Made by a program: the position numbers and the translations under genes. DNA of 64,000 nucleotides from Ixodes scapularis (taxonomy: Eukaryota; Arthropoda; Arachnida; Ixodida; Ixodidae), in NCBI RefSeq assembly GCF_016920785.2, contig NW_024609846.1, positions 114,132,831-114,196,830 of the forward strand, written 5' to 3'. Shown here in pieces: positions 53,101-57,964 of this stretch; the stretch's first letter is position 1, and each line of letters begins with the position of its first letter. The notes under the pieces were generated by a model that made no database searches, had not been told where the DNA came from, and was given only the letters and a program-made list of their open reading frames with translations.

Positions 53101-55804
53101 TTGGAGTCCGCAAGATATTGCTGTGCCATTGCCTGCAACCTGGTGCTTTGTCTCCTGGCTCAGATCAAGACAGAAGGACCTCAGGAACCCCTCGAGTACG
53201 ACGGCATGCCTTTGTCAGACGACCCGGTTCAGCAAGTACAGCCTGCCGCCAGCAATGGAGACATCAGTGACGAGGTGAGTGTCTCTGCATCGGCTGATGC
53301 AGGGTGTTATGGATCAAGGAGCTCACTATTAAATGTACCAAAATAATTGCTGCCCTCTCGTACCGAGGTTAAAGGTGCACTGAAGACGTTTCTAATATTG
53401 TCTGTTCTTGGTAATAACTTATCATTTGGGCTCCACGCATCCTAGAAATCCAAACAATATGCTCGTGCAACGTCTAGTTCCCTACTAAAAATCTGATCGA
53501 AGTTTGTTTCACTCCCCTTTCTGACCGGAAAAATCTGGAGCACAAAATCTTGCTGAAGTGCCGGCGGAGTGAAGACAGGCGTGTGGACTGACTGAGGCCC
53601 GTCGTCACGACCCCGGCGCCTCCGCTGGATTTTGTGCTCCAGATTTTTCTGCTCAAAAAGGGACGTGGCACAATCTTCAGTCAGATTTTGAGTAGGGAAA
53701 TAGACACGGCACGAGCATAATTTTTGAATTTCTAGGATGCTTGTAGCCCGTATGATAAGTTATCACAAAGAACAAACAATCTCAGAAACGTCTTCAGTGC
53801 ACTTTCAAATTTTTGTCAAAAGCGTATTTTAGTGATGGGTTGTACCTTTAGAAAGTTCAAGGCTTTTCAAGGACGCTCCCATTTTTCGCAGGACCGGGCA
53901 CGCCTCGAAATTTCATGCGGTAAATTGCACCACCAAAATACACGTTTGATAAAAAATTGAGCTTGTTAGGTGCAGGCAATGATTTTCCGAACTTTCTTTT
54001 GGGCGAGCTCCTTGGTTTATGACACCCAATATGACCAACTCCACCCTTCACTTGACTTTTAGATAAGCCAAAGGGTATGCAAGTGTATGTTCTATCGTTG
54101 GAATATTTAGGAGGGAATGGAAATGGGATTTGTGAGACGTTCTCATTCTTAATACTCCTTTACATCGACTAAACATTTTAGAACTGAACATTGTGCCTAA
54201 TGATCGCCACAAAGGGGGCACCGACTTTTAGATCATGGGCTTGCAGACTTGCCCATTCTCGAAATTCTCGGAGGAAGCGTATGCCCAAAGCCAGATGTGT
54301 CTCTCGTAAAGAAAGGCAGTCCACAGAAATCGACCAAGGCGAGCGACCGAATATTGCCCAGCATGCCTCCATTCCGGCTTGATAAGGGCTAAGTACAGAT
54401 AACACTTGACATTAATTAATTGGTGCCCTCCGTGTAGCAGAATACGTTGCTCGGTTGATTCTCGGGTTAATTTACGTCATGCTTTTGAGCTATCCTCACC
54501 TCCTGTATTTCTCTTTCTTTCCCCTTCAGGACATGTGCAAGGACAACGTTGGCCTTGACGCATCCGCATTGAACCGACCCCGGAAGGACGACTACGTGCG
54601 CTCGTGCTCCCGGCTCACGGTGGCTGTACCGGACAAGAAGCCCGTTATTGTCAAGAGCTCGCACGACCAGATCGTCCAGTCCATGCGCGGCCTGCACAAA
54701 GGCTCGGAGCCGGAGGCGGCCGAGGCCGCCGCCCTTCCCCTCTCCGTCCCGCCAGGGGGAGAGTTTGTGTCCCGGACAGACAGCCCGGACTCGAACAAGG
54801 AGGACCGGAACCCCACTGCCAATGGCGGTGCACCCCCGGAGTACATCCTGAGCGGCGCCTCGCACCCTGGCGACTTCAAGCTCAAGATGACTCTACGAGA
54901 CAGGGGCAACCTGAGGAAGCCCCGCTACGTAGTCCGCCCTGCGCCTCTGCCCGAGGACCTGGAGAAGGCCAAGATGCCGCCGGCCGTCCAATTACCGGCG
55001 GACGCCAAGGGCCCCTGCTACGCGCTGCTGCGAGAGGCCATGCTGCCTGTCCTGCGCTACCTGACGCCCCGCGAGCTCTCGCAGTGCCAGCTGGTGTGCA
55101 AGGCCTGGAACCGCTGGTGCGTGGAGCCCGGCATGTGGCGGCGGGTGGACCTGTCGCGGCGCCGGGTGACTGCTCACGCGCTGGCGGGCATCGTACGGCG
55201 CCAGCCCACTTGCCTGGACCTGGCCTGGACCAACGTGTCGGCCAAACAGCTCAGCTGGCTGCTGCCCCGGCTGCCCCACCTCAGGGAGCTCGGGCTGAGC
55301 GGCTGCTCGGCGGCGGCGGTGGTGGCCGCCCTGCGGTCGGGCGTCTGCCCGGGGCTTCGCTGCCTGGACCTCAGCTGGGTCGAGGGCCTGGGGGACCAGG
55401 CCGTGAGGGACCTCGTGGCCCCCGACGCCCGTTCCAAGCCCCGCCTGCTCGTGGAGGTGCGCCTGGCTGGCTGCGACATCTCCGACGTGGCCGTGCGTCT
55501 GCTCGGCCACCAGCTGCCCCAGCTGAGTCGCCTCGACCTGTCGGACTGCCGTGGAGTCACGGACATGGGCATCGCGGTGCTCGGGGCGGCCAAGGCCTCG
55601 CGCCTCACGGCGTTGGATGTGTCGCGCTGCGCCAACGTGTCGGACACCGGATTGGAAGCACTCCGGCGCTGTTCCGGGCTGCGCCACCTGGACCTCCGCG
55701 ACTGCCCGCAAGTGACAGACTCGGCATGCCGCCGCTTTGTCGCGCAGAGTCGCCTGCCCGTCGAGCTCAAGGAGAGCAAGTTGATAGAGCTGGTGCAAGC
55801 CTGA
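10277..55804 (+). CDS. Kdm2: KDM2 JmjC/CXXC/PHD/F-box/LRR lysine demethylase (17 exons, whole gene)
   Basis: The span joins 17 exons with GT-AG junctions into one frame of about 1211 codons; human KDM2A has 1162 residues and KDM2B 1336. Order: N-terminal acidic DDEIEG block (~35), JmjC (~110-330) with T214, H217, D219, K234 and H289 in the positions of human KDM2A T209, H212, D214, K229 and H284; CXXC finger (C552-C590, with KFGG); PHD finger (C601-C668, C4HC3); F-box (~953-1000); leucine-rich repeats to ~1200. The family removes methyl groups from H3K36me1/2 with Fe(II) and 2-oxoglutarate; its CXXC binds unmethylated CpG DNA and its F-box binds Skp1. The PVLPHTA linker between CXXC and PHD is closer to KDM2B. 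Introns range from 76 nt to 12 kb and are full of transposons. All domain residues are intact, so I infer a functional nuclear enzyme. The first exon is the only weak part of the model. Confidence 0.95.
10340..10983 (+). other. KDM2 intron 1
   Basis: 644 nt, GT-AG, moderately GC-rich, with a run of T near 10511. I see no repeat or exon in it. Confidence 0.5.
10984..11122 (+). CDS. Kdm2: KDM2 exon 2, N-terminal DDEIEG region
   Basis: The acceptor lies after a pyrimidine tract ending CATCGCAG. The exon encodes residues 22-68 with LQDDEIEGRRMFTVEDK, which parallels the SDDEIEGKRTF block of KDM2A. It ends GAA G before GTATGG (phase 1) and the split codon completes an Asp with exon 3. Confidence 0.9.
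11123..11683 (+). other. KDM2 intron 2
   Basis: 561 nt, GT-AG. Begins with a (GCTC)n patch (11157-11173). No other feature seen. Confidence 0.8.
11684..11762 (+). CDS. Kdm2: KDM2 exon 3
   Basis: Encodes DFSLKYFQENGFEYPMLFK (residues 68-94), equivalent to the DFNVEYIQ...PLIFK segment just before the JmjC core. The acceptor is TTGGCAG, the donor is GTGAGT, and the exon ends in phase 2. Confidence 0.92.
11996..12042 (+). CDS. Kdm2: KDM2 exon 4 (47 nt)
   Basis: A tiny exon encoding LPSHNFTCNDVRQCVG (residues 94-110), matching the PDPDFTVNDVKMCVG segment of KDM2A. The acceptor is TTTACAG, the donor GTGAGT, and it ends in phase 1. It completes the split Arg codon of exon 3. Confidence 0.9.
12043..13841 (+). 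other. KDM2 intron 4
   Basis: Mostly the dispersed repeat 12083-13175, then AT-rich unique sequence with no exon visible. Confidence 0.8.
12083..13175 (+). repeat. ~1.1-kb dispersed repeat, copy 1
   Basis: Shares long stretches with 34490-35850, for example CAATCGGCTAGTTCGCAC, GGCAATCAA.TGTTTCG and TTTAACGTGCCAG. It includes a 36-bp tandem duplication (12945-13016). The end GCGACTTATACA resembles elements with CCGGACTATAAGTCGC-type ends. Confidence 0.6.
13842..14014 (+). CDS. Kdm2: KDM2 exon 5, start of JmjC region
   Basis: Encodes SRRILDVMDVTTQKDIEM and ISLEFSHTKLE (residues 110-167), near-identical to the SRR-VDVMDV...ISLEFSHT stretch of human KDM2 proteins. It ends in phase 0 at a GTGAGT donor. 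An AT-rich microsatellite begins about 60 nt into the following intron. Confidence 0.95.
14074..14134. repeat. (AAT)n-(TA)n microsatellite in KDM2 intron 5
   Basis: AAT units followed by 22 TA units, starting about 60 nt after the exon 5 donor. Confidence 0.95.
14492..14820 (+). mobile_element. TTAA-flanked MITE with AGGGAAG termini
   Basis: 329 bp starting AGGGAAGATGGGGC and ending GTAGCTTCCCT, with TTAA at 14488-14491 and 14821-14824. Non-coding, in KDM2 intron 5. Confidence 0.7.
20948..21054 (+). CDS. Kdm2: KDM2 exon 6
   Basis: Encodes VRQVDWVDVVWPRHLKELQ and MRYPKVQK (residues 168-203), matching DWVDNMWPRHLKE...YPKVQK. A second AG nine bases downstream could serve as an acceptor, but it would drop three residues and break the length match with KDM2A. 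Ends in phase 2 at GTAGGT. Confidence 0.93.
23473..24573 (+). mobile_element. TTAA-flanked inverted-repeat element, 1.1 kb, copy A
   Basis: Begins AGGGGCCCTCCAACA and ends TGTTGGTGGGCCCCT, flanked on both sides by TTAA (23469-23472, 24574-24577). Target-site choice and termini fit a piggyBac-type non-autonomous element. There is no transposase frame. A near-identical copy is present in opposite orientation at 33016-34112. Confidence 0.85.
26447..26572 (+). repeat. Left-end fragment of the AGGGCAACTCCGCT element
   Basis: Follows TTAA and matches the first ~125 bp of the 37261 element (CCTCTTCAGTATCA and CAAATATTAC shared), then diverges. It is a truncated copy. Confidence 0.6.
26591..26760 (+). 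repeat. Possible SINE-like repeat (GTTGGGCTAGTTGGT)
   Basis: GAGTTGGGCTAGTTGGTA and a downstream TTCTTTCTCTGTCCCC block resemble GTGTTGGGCTAGTTGGTT and GTGTTTGTCCC at ~45705-45790. GGCTAGTTGG is close to a pol III A box, but no clear B box is seen. Confidence 0.35.
27444..27537 (+). CDS. Kdm2: KDM2 exon 7, catalytic HxD of JmjC
   Basis: Encodes YCLMSVKGCYTDFHIDFGG and TSVWYHLLRGQK (residues 203-234). It holds T214, the iron ligands H217 and D219, and the 2-oxoglutarate lysine K234. The 94-nt length is not a multiple of three, so skipping it would both remove the active site and shift the frame. It lies between two inverted 1.1-kb transposon copies. Confidence 0.97.
28049..28237 (+). mobile_element. 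MITE with TATAGACCT termini, 189 bp
   Basis: Begins TATAGACCTTTCC and ends GCAGAGGTCTATA, a perfect 9-bp terminal inverted repeat extended imperfectly. Non-coding. It lies about 50 bp from the 3' end of the CR1-like element. Confidence 0.65.
28819..30206 (-). pseudogene. CR1-like ORF2, reverse transcriptase and C-terminal region
   Basis: The frame is broken several times. Recognisable parts: RRFWQYLSSKEHR, APGPDNIPNAFLRRY, VGNYRPISLTS, SIDLSKAFDRVTHSKLL, FADD catalytic box at 29276-29287, and LVRSPLEYAYVIWDPYVKYQ with LERIQRRALRFV near the end. This order is characteristic of the CR1/Jockey group. Confidence 0.85.
30569..31200 (-). pseudogene. CR1-like ORF2, endonuclease domain
   Basis: About 210 codons of apurinic/apyrimidinic-type endonuclease: VIVVTETWLHS, RGGGIAILIKDSL, IILTGDFNLPHIGW, SVLDICLVSDYF and GISDHKMVIL. 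All expected catalytic motifs are visible. The frame breaks before the reverse transcriptase. Confidence 0.85.
31319..32057 (-). pseudogene. CR1-like ORF1 with N-terminal 2A, coiled coil and RRM
   Basis: Reading leftward from an ATG at 32057, the frame has a TAG at its sixth codon and then a canonical 2A motif. A long heptad-rich stretch (LLREILDKQKEIAKDIAEIK and onward) leads to RERRNNMIVFGIPE, typical of retrotransposon ORF1 proteins with an RRM. A 16-bp tandem duplication at 31558-31589 shifts the frame; the rest (RPIILRVYNYNEKQLVFKNC, DDYSKETVEKRQQLWNTAR) is in the next frame. ORF1 proteins of this type bind element RNA. This copy is dead. Confidence 0.8.
31989..32039 (-). other. 2A ribosome-skipping motif
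   Basis: Translates as TGIVLLLSGDVEENPGP, a perfect match to the 2A consensus D-V/I-E-x-N-P-G-P with the usual Leu-rich lead-in. Skipping would occur between Gly (31992-31994) and Pro (31989-31991). 2A motifs at the N-terminus of APE-type non-LTR retrotransposon ORF1 proteins are established in several animal groups. Confidence 0.9.
32142..32438 (-). repeat. Duplicated 54-bp leader of the CR1-like element (period 243)
   Basis: An identical 54-bp block occurs at 32142-32195 and 32385-32438. On the element strand each copy begins GGCGGCAGCTTTCCCAGAGT and ends GTCTTACAG. Tandem 5' units of this kind act as promoter monomers in some non-LTR elements; that role here is inferred. Confidence 0.75.
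32875..33015 (+). repeat. Tandem array, 28-bp unit, 5 copies
   Basis: Units of the form GCATGGTTTTTCAGCACATT plus TTATTAAA with GG at 32881, 32909, 32937, 32965 and 32993. Each complete unit contains TTAA. The array stops at the insertion of a TTAA element, and GCATGG resumes after it. Confidence 0.85.
33016..34112 (-). mobile_element. TTAA-flanked inverted-repeat element, 1.1 kb, copy B
   Basis: Reverse-complement copy of the 23473 element, differing at scattered positions and small indels. It is flanked by TTAA at 33012-33015 and 34113-34116 and inserted into the TTAA of a 28-bp tandem repeat unit. The two copies face each other across KDM2 exon 7. Confidence 0.85.
34490..35850 (+). repeat. 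~1.3-kb dispersed repeat, copy 2
   Basis: Begins near TATATTCCGGACTATCG and ends near GCGACTGATACATTGG, an imperfect terminal inverted repeat. It contains a GTCGTCCT minisatellite patch (35416-35524). Same family and orientation as 12083-13175. Confidence 0.6.
35860..36190 (+). repeat. Dispersed repeat with GATTGTTACGGTA, copy 1
   Basis: Shares GCCAGATTGTTACGGTA, TTCGCAATATTTCTCA and the CTTCGCCGCAGCGCAC-type end with 47365-47790 and 50700-51020. Non-coding. Confidence 0.5.
36290..37020 (+). repeat. GTCGTCC minisatellite inside a dispersed repeat
   Basis: A leader (GAGCTGTTAAGGGCTGGTTT, CACCAGAGTGGAAAGG) is followed by a 24-bp tandem array near 36517-36625 (GTCTTGGACGTCGTCCTCGA units), then degenerate 12-bp units to ~36990, and a GTAAAGATAACAGCTTCGCT tail. 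It gives long simple frames on both strands that are not genes. Confidence 0.75.
37261..37942 (+). mobile_element. TTAA-flanked element with AGGGCAACTCCGCT termini
   Basis: Left end AGGGCAACTCCGCTTCAATT, right end AGCGGAGTTGCCCT, flanked by TTAA on both sides (37257-37260, 37943-37946). 682 bp, non-coding. A left-end fragment of the same family is at 26447-26572. Confidence 0.8.
38277..38454 (+). mobile_element. pogo/Tc1-like MITE (CAGTAAAACCTCGTTATA)
   Basis: Left CAGTAAAACCTCGTTATA, right TATAACGAGGTTTTACTG, flanked by TA on both sides. The termini are those typical of pogo-type Tc1/mariner MITEs. 178 bp, no coding. Confidence 0.8.
39520..39673 (+). CDS. Kdm2: KDM2 exon 8, JmjC barrel
   Basis: Encodes VFWLIPPTKRNFQLYEQW, VLSGKQGDVFFG and GDTFFIPTG (residues 235-286), matching the KDM2B segment FWLIPP...LSGKQSDIFLG...YTFFIPSG. 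The acceptor is CTCCCACAG, the donor GTGAGG, and it ends in phase 1. Confidence 0.96.
39674..41441 (+). other. KDM2 intron 8
   Basis: 1.8 kb without clear repeat structure beyond A-rich patches near 40715-40740. No exon or gene seen on either strand. Confidence 0.6.
41442..41557 (+). CDS. Kdm2: KDM2 exon 9, second iron histidine
   Basis: Encodes GWIHAVYTPVDALVFGGNF and LHSYGIEKQLQIAQIED (residues 286-324). H289 in WIHAVYTP is the third iron ligand of the JmjC facial triad. It ends in phase 0 at GTGAGT. Confidence 0.97.
41558..42797 (+). other. KDM2 intron 9
   Basis: Contains a repeat beginning ACCGCATTTTCCGGCCGATA (~41864-42040), an A-rich run at 42488-42513 and an unassigned T-rich stretch. 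No exon seen. Confidence 0.6.
42798..43193 (+). CDS. Kdm2: KDM2 exon 10, end of JmjC region and disordered linker
   Basis: Starts with FRYPFYREMLWYVLQRYV (KDM2A: FRYPFYYEMCWYVLERYV) and ends with VHLTRREIDGIR (KDM2A: VHLTHFELEGLR). Between them is a Gly/Pro/Ser-rich insert of about 80 residues that is probably disordered and diverges from the vertebrate linkers. It covers residues 325-456, with phase 0 at both ends. Confidence 0.95.
43225..43605 (+). repeat. Second copy of the GTCGTCC repeat family
   Basis: Same leader (GAGCTGTTAAGGGCTAGTTT), same CACCAGAGTGGAAAGG segment, shorter array (43390-43560) and same tail (AACAGCTTCGCTGGTC) as 36290-37020. It also has a 36-bp perfect-looking hairpin (GGCAACCAGACAGCCGGC and complement) near 43278-43313. 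Confidence 0.65.
43888..44598 (+). mobile_element. Element with GGGGAAACACTACCC termini
   Basis: Left GGGGGAAACACTACCC, right GGGTAGTGTCTCCCC followed by TTAA; on the left the flank is TTAG. About 711 bp, AT-rich. A related right end, GGGTAGTGTTTCCCC-TTAA, is at ~51284-51302, and related internal sequence is at ~48100-48230. Confidence 0.65.
45003..45095 (+). CDS. Kdm2: KDM2 exon 11, linker helix
   Basis: Encodes MIIRWLQKLPANKKFVPDLV and DPDALLADAK (residues 457-487), aligning with LVDKLESLPLHKKCVP...DALIADVK. The acceptor is CTTCTCCAG, the donor GTGAGT, and both ends are phase 0. Confidence 0.93.
45172..45252 (+). CDS. Kdm2: KDM2 exon 12, linker before CXXC
   Basis: Encodes RLVKEHKHDDPLLAVTDKPV then LFWPESK (residues 488-514), aligning with [20 protein letters not shown]...WPK of KDM2B. 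It follows the shortest intron of the gene (76 nt). Both ends are phase 0. Confidence 0.93.
45253..46699 (+). other. KDM2 intron 12
   Basis: Possible SINE-like copy (45705), A-rich and ATT tracts (46168-46202) and two TCACGTGAC palindromes (46243-46325). Confidence 0.7.
45705..45800 (+). repeat. Possible SINE-like repeat, second copy
   Basis: Shares GTTGGGCTAGTTGGT with 26591-26760 and has a similar pyrimidine-rich segment after it. Weak support. Confidence 0.3.
46700..46933 (+). CDS. Kdm2: KDM2 exon 13, CXXC zinc finger
   Basis: A Lys/Gly-rich leader is followed by RRRRTRCKKCEACLRADCGD and [20 protein letters not shown]. All eight zinc cysteines are present (552, 555, 558, 563, 566, 569, 585, 590), with the KFGG DNA-contact motif. 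This finger recruits the family to unmethylated CpG DNA. The 78 codons form one symmetric phase-0 exon with very high GC at third positions. Confidence 0.97.
46934..49654 (+). other. KDM2 intron 13
   Basis: Composite repeat (47225) and AT-rich sequence related to the 43888 family (~48100-48230). The 250 nt before exon 14 are GC-richer and open in two frames, but lack a splice-supported exon. Confidence 0.65.
47225..47790 (+). repeat. Composite dispersed repeat upstream of the PHD exon
   Basis: Begins GCTGCGCCATTTGTGCCAAA with CTACATTTTACCAAAATGT, then CATGTTAGTCGTCTGTTC and TTTTGCGTGTCTTGCTTC. The same order of blocks occurs at 50590-51020. Confidence 0.55.
49655..49912 (+). CDS. Kdm2: KDM2 exon 14, PHD finger
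   Basis: Starts with PVLPHTACCMLCG (KDM2B: PVLPHTAVCLVCG) and carries a C4HC3 PHD finger: C601, C604, C629, C632, H637, C640, C665 and C668, with MECSQCWEIVHPACL and ELP-like DLPNSWECPKC. The donor is taken as AAG|GTCTGA; CAG|GTCAAG six bases upstream is an alternative that would remove two residues. Phase 0 at both ends. Confidence 0.95.
49913..51842 (+). other. KDM2 intron 14
   Basis: Composite repeat (50590) followed by an element end GGGTAGTGTTTCCCC-TTAA near 51300, and two short tandem duplications at 51080-51175. No exon seen. Confidence 0.65.
50590..51020 (+). repeat. Composite dispersed repeat downstream of the PHD exon
   Basis: GCTGCACCGTTTGCACCAAA, CTACATTTTGTCAAAATGTG, CGCTGATTGTCTGTTCTGTC and TTTTGCGTGTCTTGCTTC parallel 47225-47790 in the same orientation. 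A fragment of the first block is also at 18900-19010. Confidence 0.55.
51843..52058 (+). CDS. Kdm2: KDM2 exon 15, basic/disordered linker
   Basis: 72 codons in phase 0: an Arg/Gly-rich start, LNLTLRPHEAAAAAAELSSS and a terminal AKKK before GTGGGT. There is no folded domain, and the region corresponds to the variable PHD to F-box linker of KDM2B. The exon is supported by the splice sites, an open frame and high GC3 rather than strong homology. Confidence 0.75.
52059..53163 (+). other. KDM2 intron 15
   Basis: CACGTG/GCGTGACC-rich patch (52540-52620) and the G25 run (52972). A 259-codon open frame on the minus strand overlapping exon 15 has no splice or homology support. Confidence 0.65.
52972..52996 (+). 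repeat. G25 homopolymer in KDM2 intron 15
   Basis: 25 consecutive G, flanked by AGAGAGGGAGG-type sequence on the right. It could form a G-quadruplex. The exact length is unreliable because homopolymers are error-prone. Confidence 0.9.
53164..53274 (+). CDS. Kdm2: KDM2 exon 16, linker with SUMO-like motif
   Basis: 37 acidic codons starting IKTEGPQEPLEYDG after a CTGGCTCAG acceptor and ending SDE before GTGAGT. IKTE fits the SUMO consensus and resembles the PIKSEPESEGEEP segment of the KDM2B linker. Phase 0 at both ends. Confidence 0.8.
53275..54529 (+). other. KDM2 intron 16
   Basis: An imperfect inverted repeat: AATTATGCTCGTGCC-type and ATAAGTTATCA-type words at ~53420-53470 return in reverse at ~53705-53765. 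The arms GGATTTTGTGCTCCAGATTT and AAATCTGGAGCACAAAATC centre on it. Otherwise unique. Confidence 0.6.
54530..55804 (+). CDS. Kdm2: KDM2 exon 17, F-box and leucine-rich repeats, stop
   Basis: 424 codons plus TGA. About 165 linker residues precede an F-box (LPVLRYLTPRELSQCQLVCK then AWNRWC), matching VFRYLSRRELCECMRVCKTW of KDM2A. Leucine-rich repeats follow (LDLAWTNVSAKQLSWLLPRL, LRLAGCDISDVAVRLL-type units), ending ESKLIELVQA in the place of EKLIQKIS. The exon is very GC-rich and therefore carries long overlapping open frames on both strands that are not genes. Confidence 0.96.
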   Translation, partial: DMCKDNVGLDASALNRPRKDDYVRSCSRLTVAVPDKKPVIVKSSHDQIVQSMRGLHKGSEPEAAEAAALPLSVPPGGEFVSRTDSPDSNKEDRNPTANGGAPPEYILSGASHPGDFKLKMTLRDRGNLRKPRYVVRPAPLPEDLEKAKMPPAVQLPADAKGPCYALLREAMLPVLRYLTPRELSQCQLVCKAWNRWCVEPGMWRRVDLSRRRVTAHALAGIVRRQPTCLDLAWTNVSAKQLSWLLPRLPHLRELGLSGCSAAAVVAALRSGVCPGLRCLDLSWVEGLGDQAVRDLVAPDARSKPRLLVEVRLAGCDISDVAVRLLGHQLPQLSRLDLSDCRGVTDMGIAVLGAAKASRLTALDVSRCANVSDTGLEALRRCSGLRHLDLRDCPQVTDSACRRFVAQSRLPVELKESKLIELVQA

Positions 55805-56547
55805 GCGGGCCGTCTCTTTTCTCTCTGCATCCTTCTTTTTCCCTCCTGGCCTAAAGGTTGTTTTCTTCCCGTTTCTGCTTCATCATTTGTCTTCTCTTCG
55901 ATAGCCTTCAAGGGGCAGGCATAACCCGGTATTCTCGAAACCTGGTACGCCGGTTGGTTTTCTGTGGAGACTGGTAGTTTTTGCCCGGTTATGTGTGCTC
56001 ACCCCAAGTTCACTCCTACTACCGCTTCGGCATTCCGAGTCTCTCGCAGCTTTGTCTTGCGGCTTAAAATCCCTTCTTTTTATGAGCTGTCTTTTGTGTG
56101 TCTGTTTTGTTTCTCTCCAGAACATGAACAGCTGTTAATGTCTGTGTTTTTTTGTTTTTTTTCCTCCTTCACTAACTTTTGTGGGGAAGTCTTTTCGTTT
56201 CTTGCAAGCATACTTATAAGTTGCTTTCTTTTGTGCAATTTTTAGTTTGACATTCCCACAGAAAAAGAAAACTGTAGCGAGACTACATTTGCTCATAACT
56301 GCTTTGAGCCACCTAATACGACAGTTTCGTTATTTTCCTACCTCAGCAGCTGGGGTGCAGTCAAAGGCATTTGTGCCCTGGATTGTGCTGTCATATAACC
56401 GAGAGTTTTATAGTTTTGCTTTTTTCTAATCATGTAATTTATTGACCCTTAGTGTTTCACAATGTGTGCAACAAAACATTTGCACTGTAGCGCTTCTCTC
56501 CTTGTCCGTGAGTGAGGAGAATTATTTTGTACACAGACTGGAAAACA

Positions 56548-56555
56548 TGTAAATA
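56548..56555 (+). promoter_or_regulatory. PUF/Pumilio motif TGTAAATA
   Basis: Matches the UGUANAUA consensus in the KDM2 3'UTR; a second site, TGTATATA, is at 56649-56656. Two sites within 110 nt suggest possible Pumilio control, but this rests on motif only. Confidence 0.35.
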
Positions 56556-56873
56556 GTTTCAGCAACCATCATATAAACTCGTTCTAGCGGGCAACGGAGA
56601 CCAAGTTCTGTTCCCGTCTCATTGTTTTCATTAATGACACATCAGTCTTGTATATATGAAAAGTGCTCATAGTCCCTTGTGTCCTTGTTTAAGCAAGTTT
56701 CTTCAGAAAAAAAAAAAGAAAAATGTTCTAAGTAAAAAAAATTGAAGCTTTTCTTTGCTTAAACCCATTGTCAGTGTCATCTTATTTTGCTGCACATTTC
56801 ACACTGCATTTCAGTTTCACTGCCATAGCGACTCATGTGTTAAAATGTATAAAATTGCACTGGTTTTTGTTTT

Positions 56874-56879
56874 AATAAA
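56874..56879 (+). promoter_or_regulatory. Poly(A) signal AATAAA of KDM2
   Basis: Canonical AATAAA about 1.07 kb after the stop, in an AT-rich context. It is the best candidate for the main cleavage signal because I see no other AATAAA between the stop and this point. Confidence 0.6.
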
Positions 56880-57127
56880 TTTGAAGATTAAATTGGTTCT
56901 AATTTCTTCGACACAAACATTCTAATGTACAGGTGAATTTTACTGTGCCCCATACCTTACGATGGACCACAAAGATCTTTACGAGCTATCGAAGTCAATC
57001 TAAATGAGTGCTGTGTGACTGTCATGCGATTTTCTGGAGGGGTGTGTAATACCTTCACAGTGCTGAACTGGCCTGGATGGTTCGTCGCATCTGCTGCAGT
57101 CCATCGCAAAGTAAAATGGAGTATAGC

Positions 57128-57299
57128 TATACTCCGTTTCACCTTATGTTGTACCGCAGCGAAGGCTAGAAGCGCGAGCTCATAGCGTTGGGAGCTGCTC
57201 TTGACGTACGAGAGCTTGTGCCACCGAGTTGTGCCCTAGAGCAAGGAGCTCGCGCTTGTAGCCTTTCCTGCGGTACTTCATAAGGTGAAACAGAGTATA
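57128..57299. mobile_element. Palindromic MITE, TATACTCCGTTTCA termini
   Basis: Left TATACTCCGTTTCACCTTAT, right ATAAGGTGAAACAGAGTATA; the inner arms also pair (GAAGGCTAGAAGCGCGAGCT against AGCTCGCGCTTGTAGCCTTT). 172 bp. Same termini as 58776-58949. Confidence 0.75.
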
Positions 57300-57716
57300 G
57301 GCAGATTTGGAAATGCCAGTTGCAATCAAGAAGGGCTCCATCTCTCTCCATGGTCTGTTTAGAAATACCGAGACGCCGTACCTCCAGTTGAAGCCTGTTG
57401 ACCATGATGAATCTCTGGCTGCATGTGTGCAGTGTGATGTGGAATCTGAGCAACAATCTCTCTTTGGTGTGCAGTCAGATATAGGGGTATTCACTGGGCG
57501 CCATATTTGAGGGCAATGTTTAGAGTGCATGCTAAGAACGAGCTTGCTTTATGGACTACTAAGACTGGAAACCTTGATGGTGCATAATGCAGGTTGCAAA
57601 AGAACTGGAAGCTCGCCGTCAGCATGCGCTCGGCAGTCTCTTGCACAGCTATGGCCGCCAGGTCCATATCGTATGAGCAAATGACGTTTAAGCAAACAGC
57701 GACATTTGAGCAAATG

Positions 57717-57901
57717 AACGTTTTAGCGAATAACGGGGGCATGCGTTAACCCACCCCCAGCGCTGTGCTTACGCCGCTTCGTGGCGACGGCTCATTTAAA
57801 AAATATGAACCCACTTGGCCCACCCGAAAACACCGCTTTGCGGCGTCCGACTATTCGCTAAAATGTCGTTCGGTGAAAGGCGGGCATTCGCTAAAACGTT
57901 T
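57717..57901. repeat. Inverted repeat with AACGTTTTAGCGAAT arms
   Basis: Left AACGTTTTAGCGAATAACG and right ATTCGCTAAAACGTT, about 185 bp apart, with further short GAGCAAATGA-type motifs upstream. MITE-like, family unknown. Confidence 0.55.
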
Positions 57902-57964
57902 GATCAAGTGAGTGTCTCCCATGGCCGTTAGTGAATACTCGCTCGCTATGCGGAGCCCAAATTC

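Larger units (their letters stand above)
55805..56900 (+). other. KDM2 3'UTR
   Basis: AT-rich, non-coding sequence between the KDM2 stop and the AATAAA at 56874. It contains two UGUANAUA-type Pumilio motifs and an A-rich patch at ~56705-56720. The 3' boundary is estimated from the poly(A) signal. Confidence 0.7.

Noticed and set aside
54604..55911. Long open frames overlapping KDM2 exon 17 in another plus frame and two minus frames (up to ~416 codons)
   Set aside because: They are shadows of the GC-rich exon. Only the frame with F-box and LRR has homology and splice continuity.
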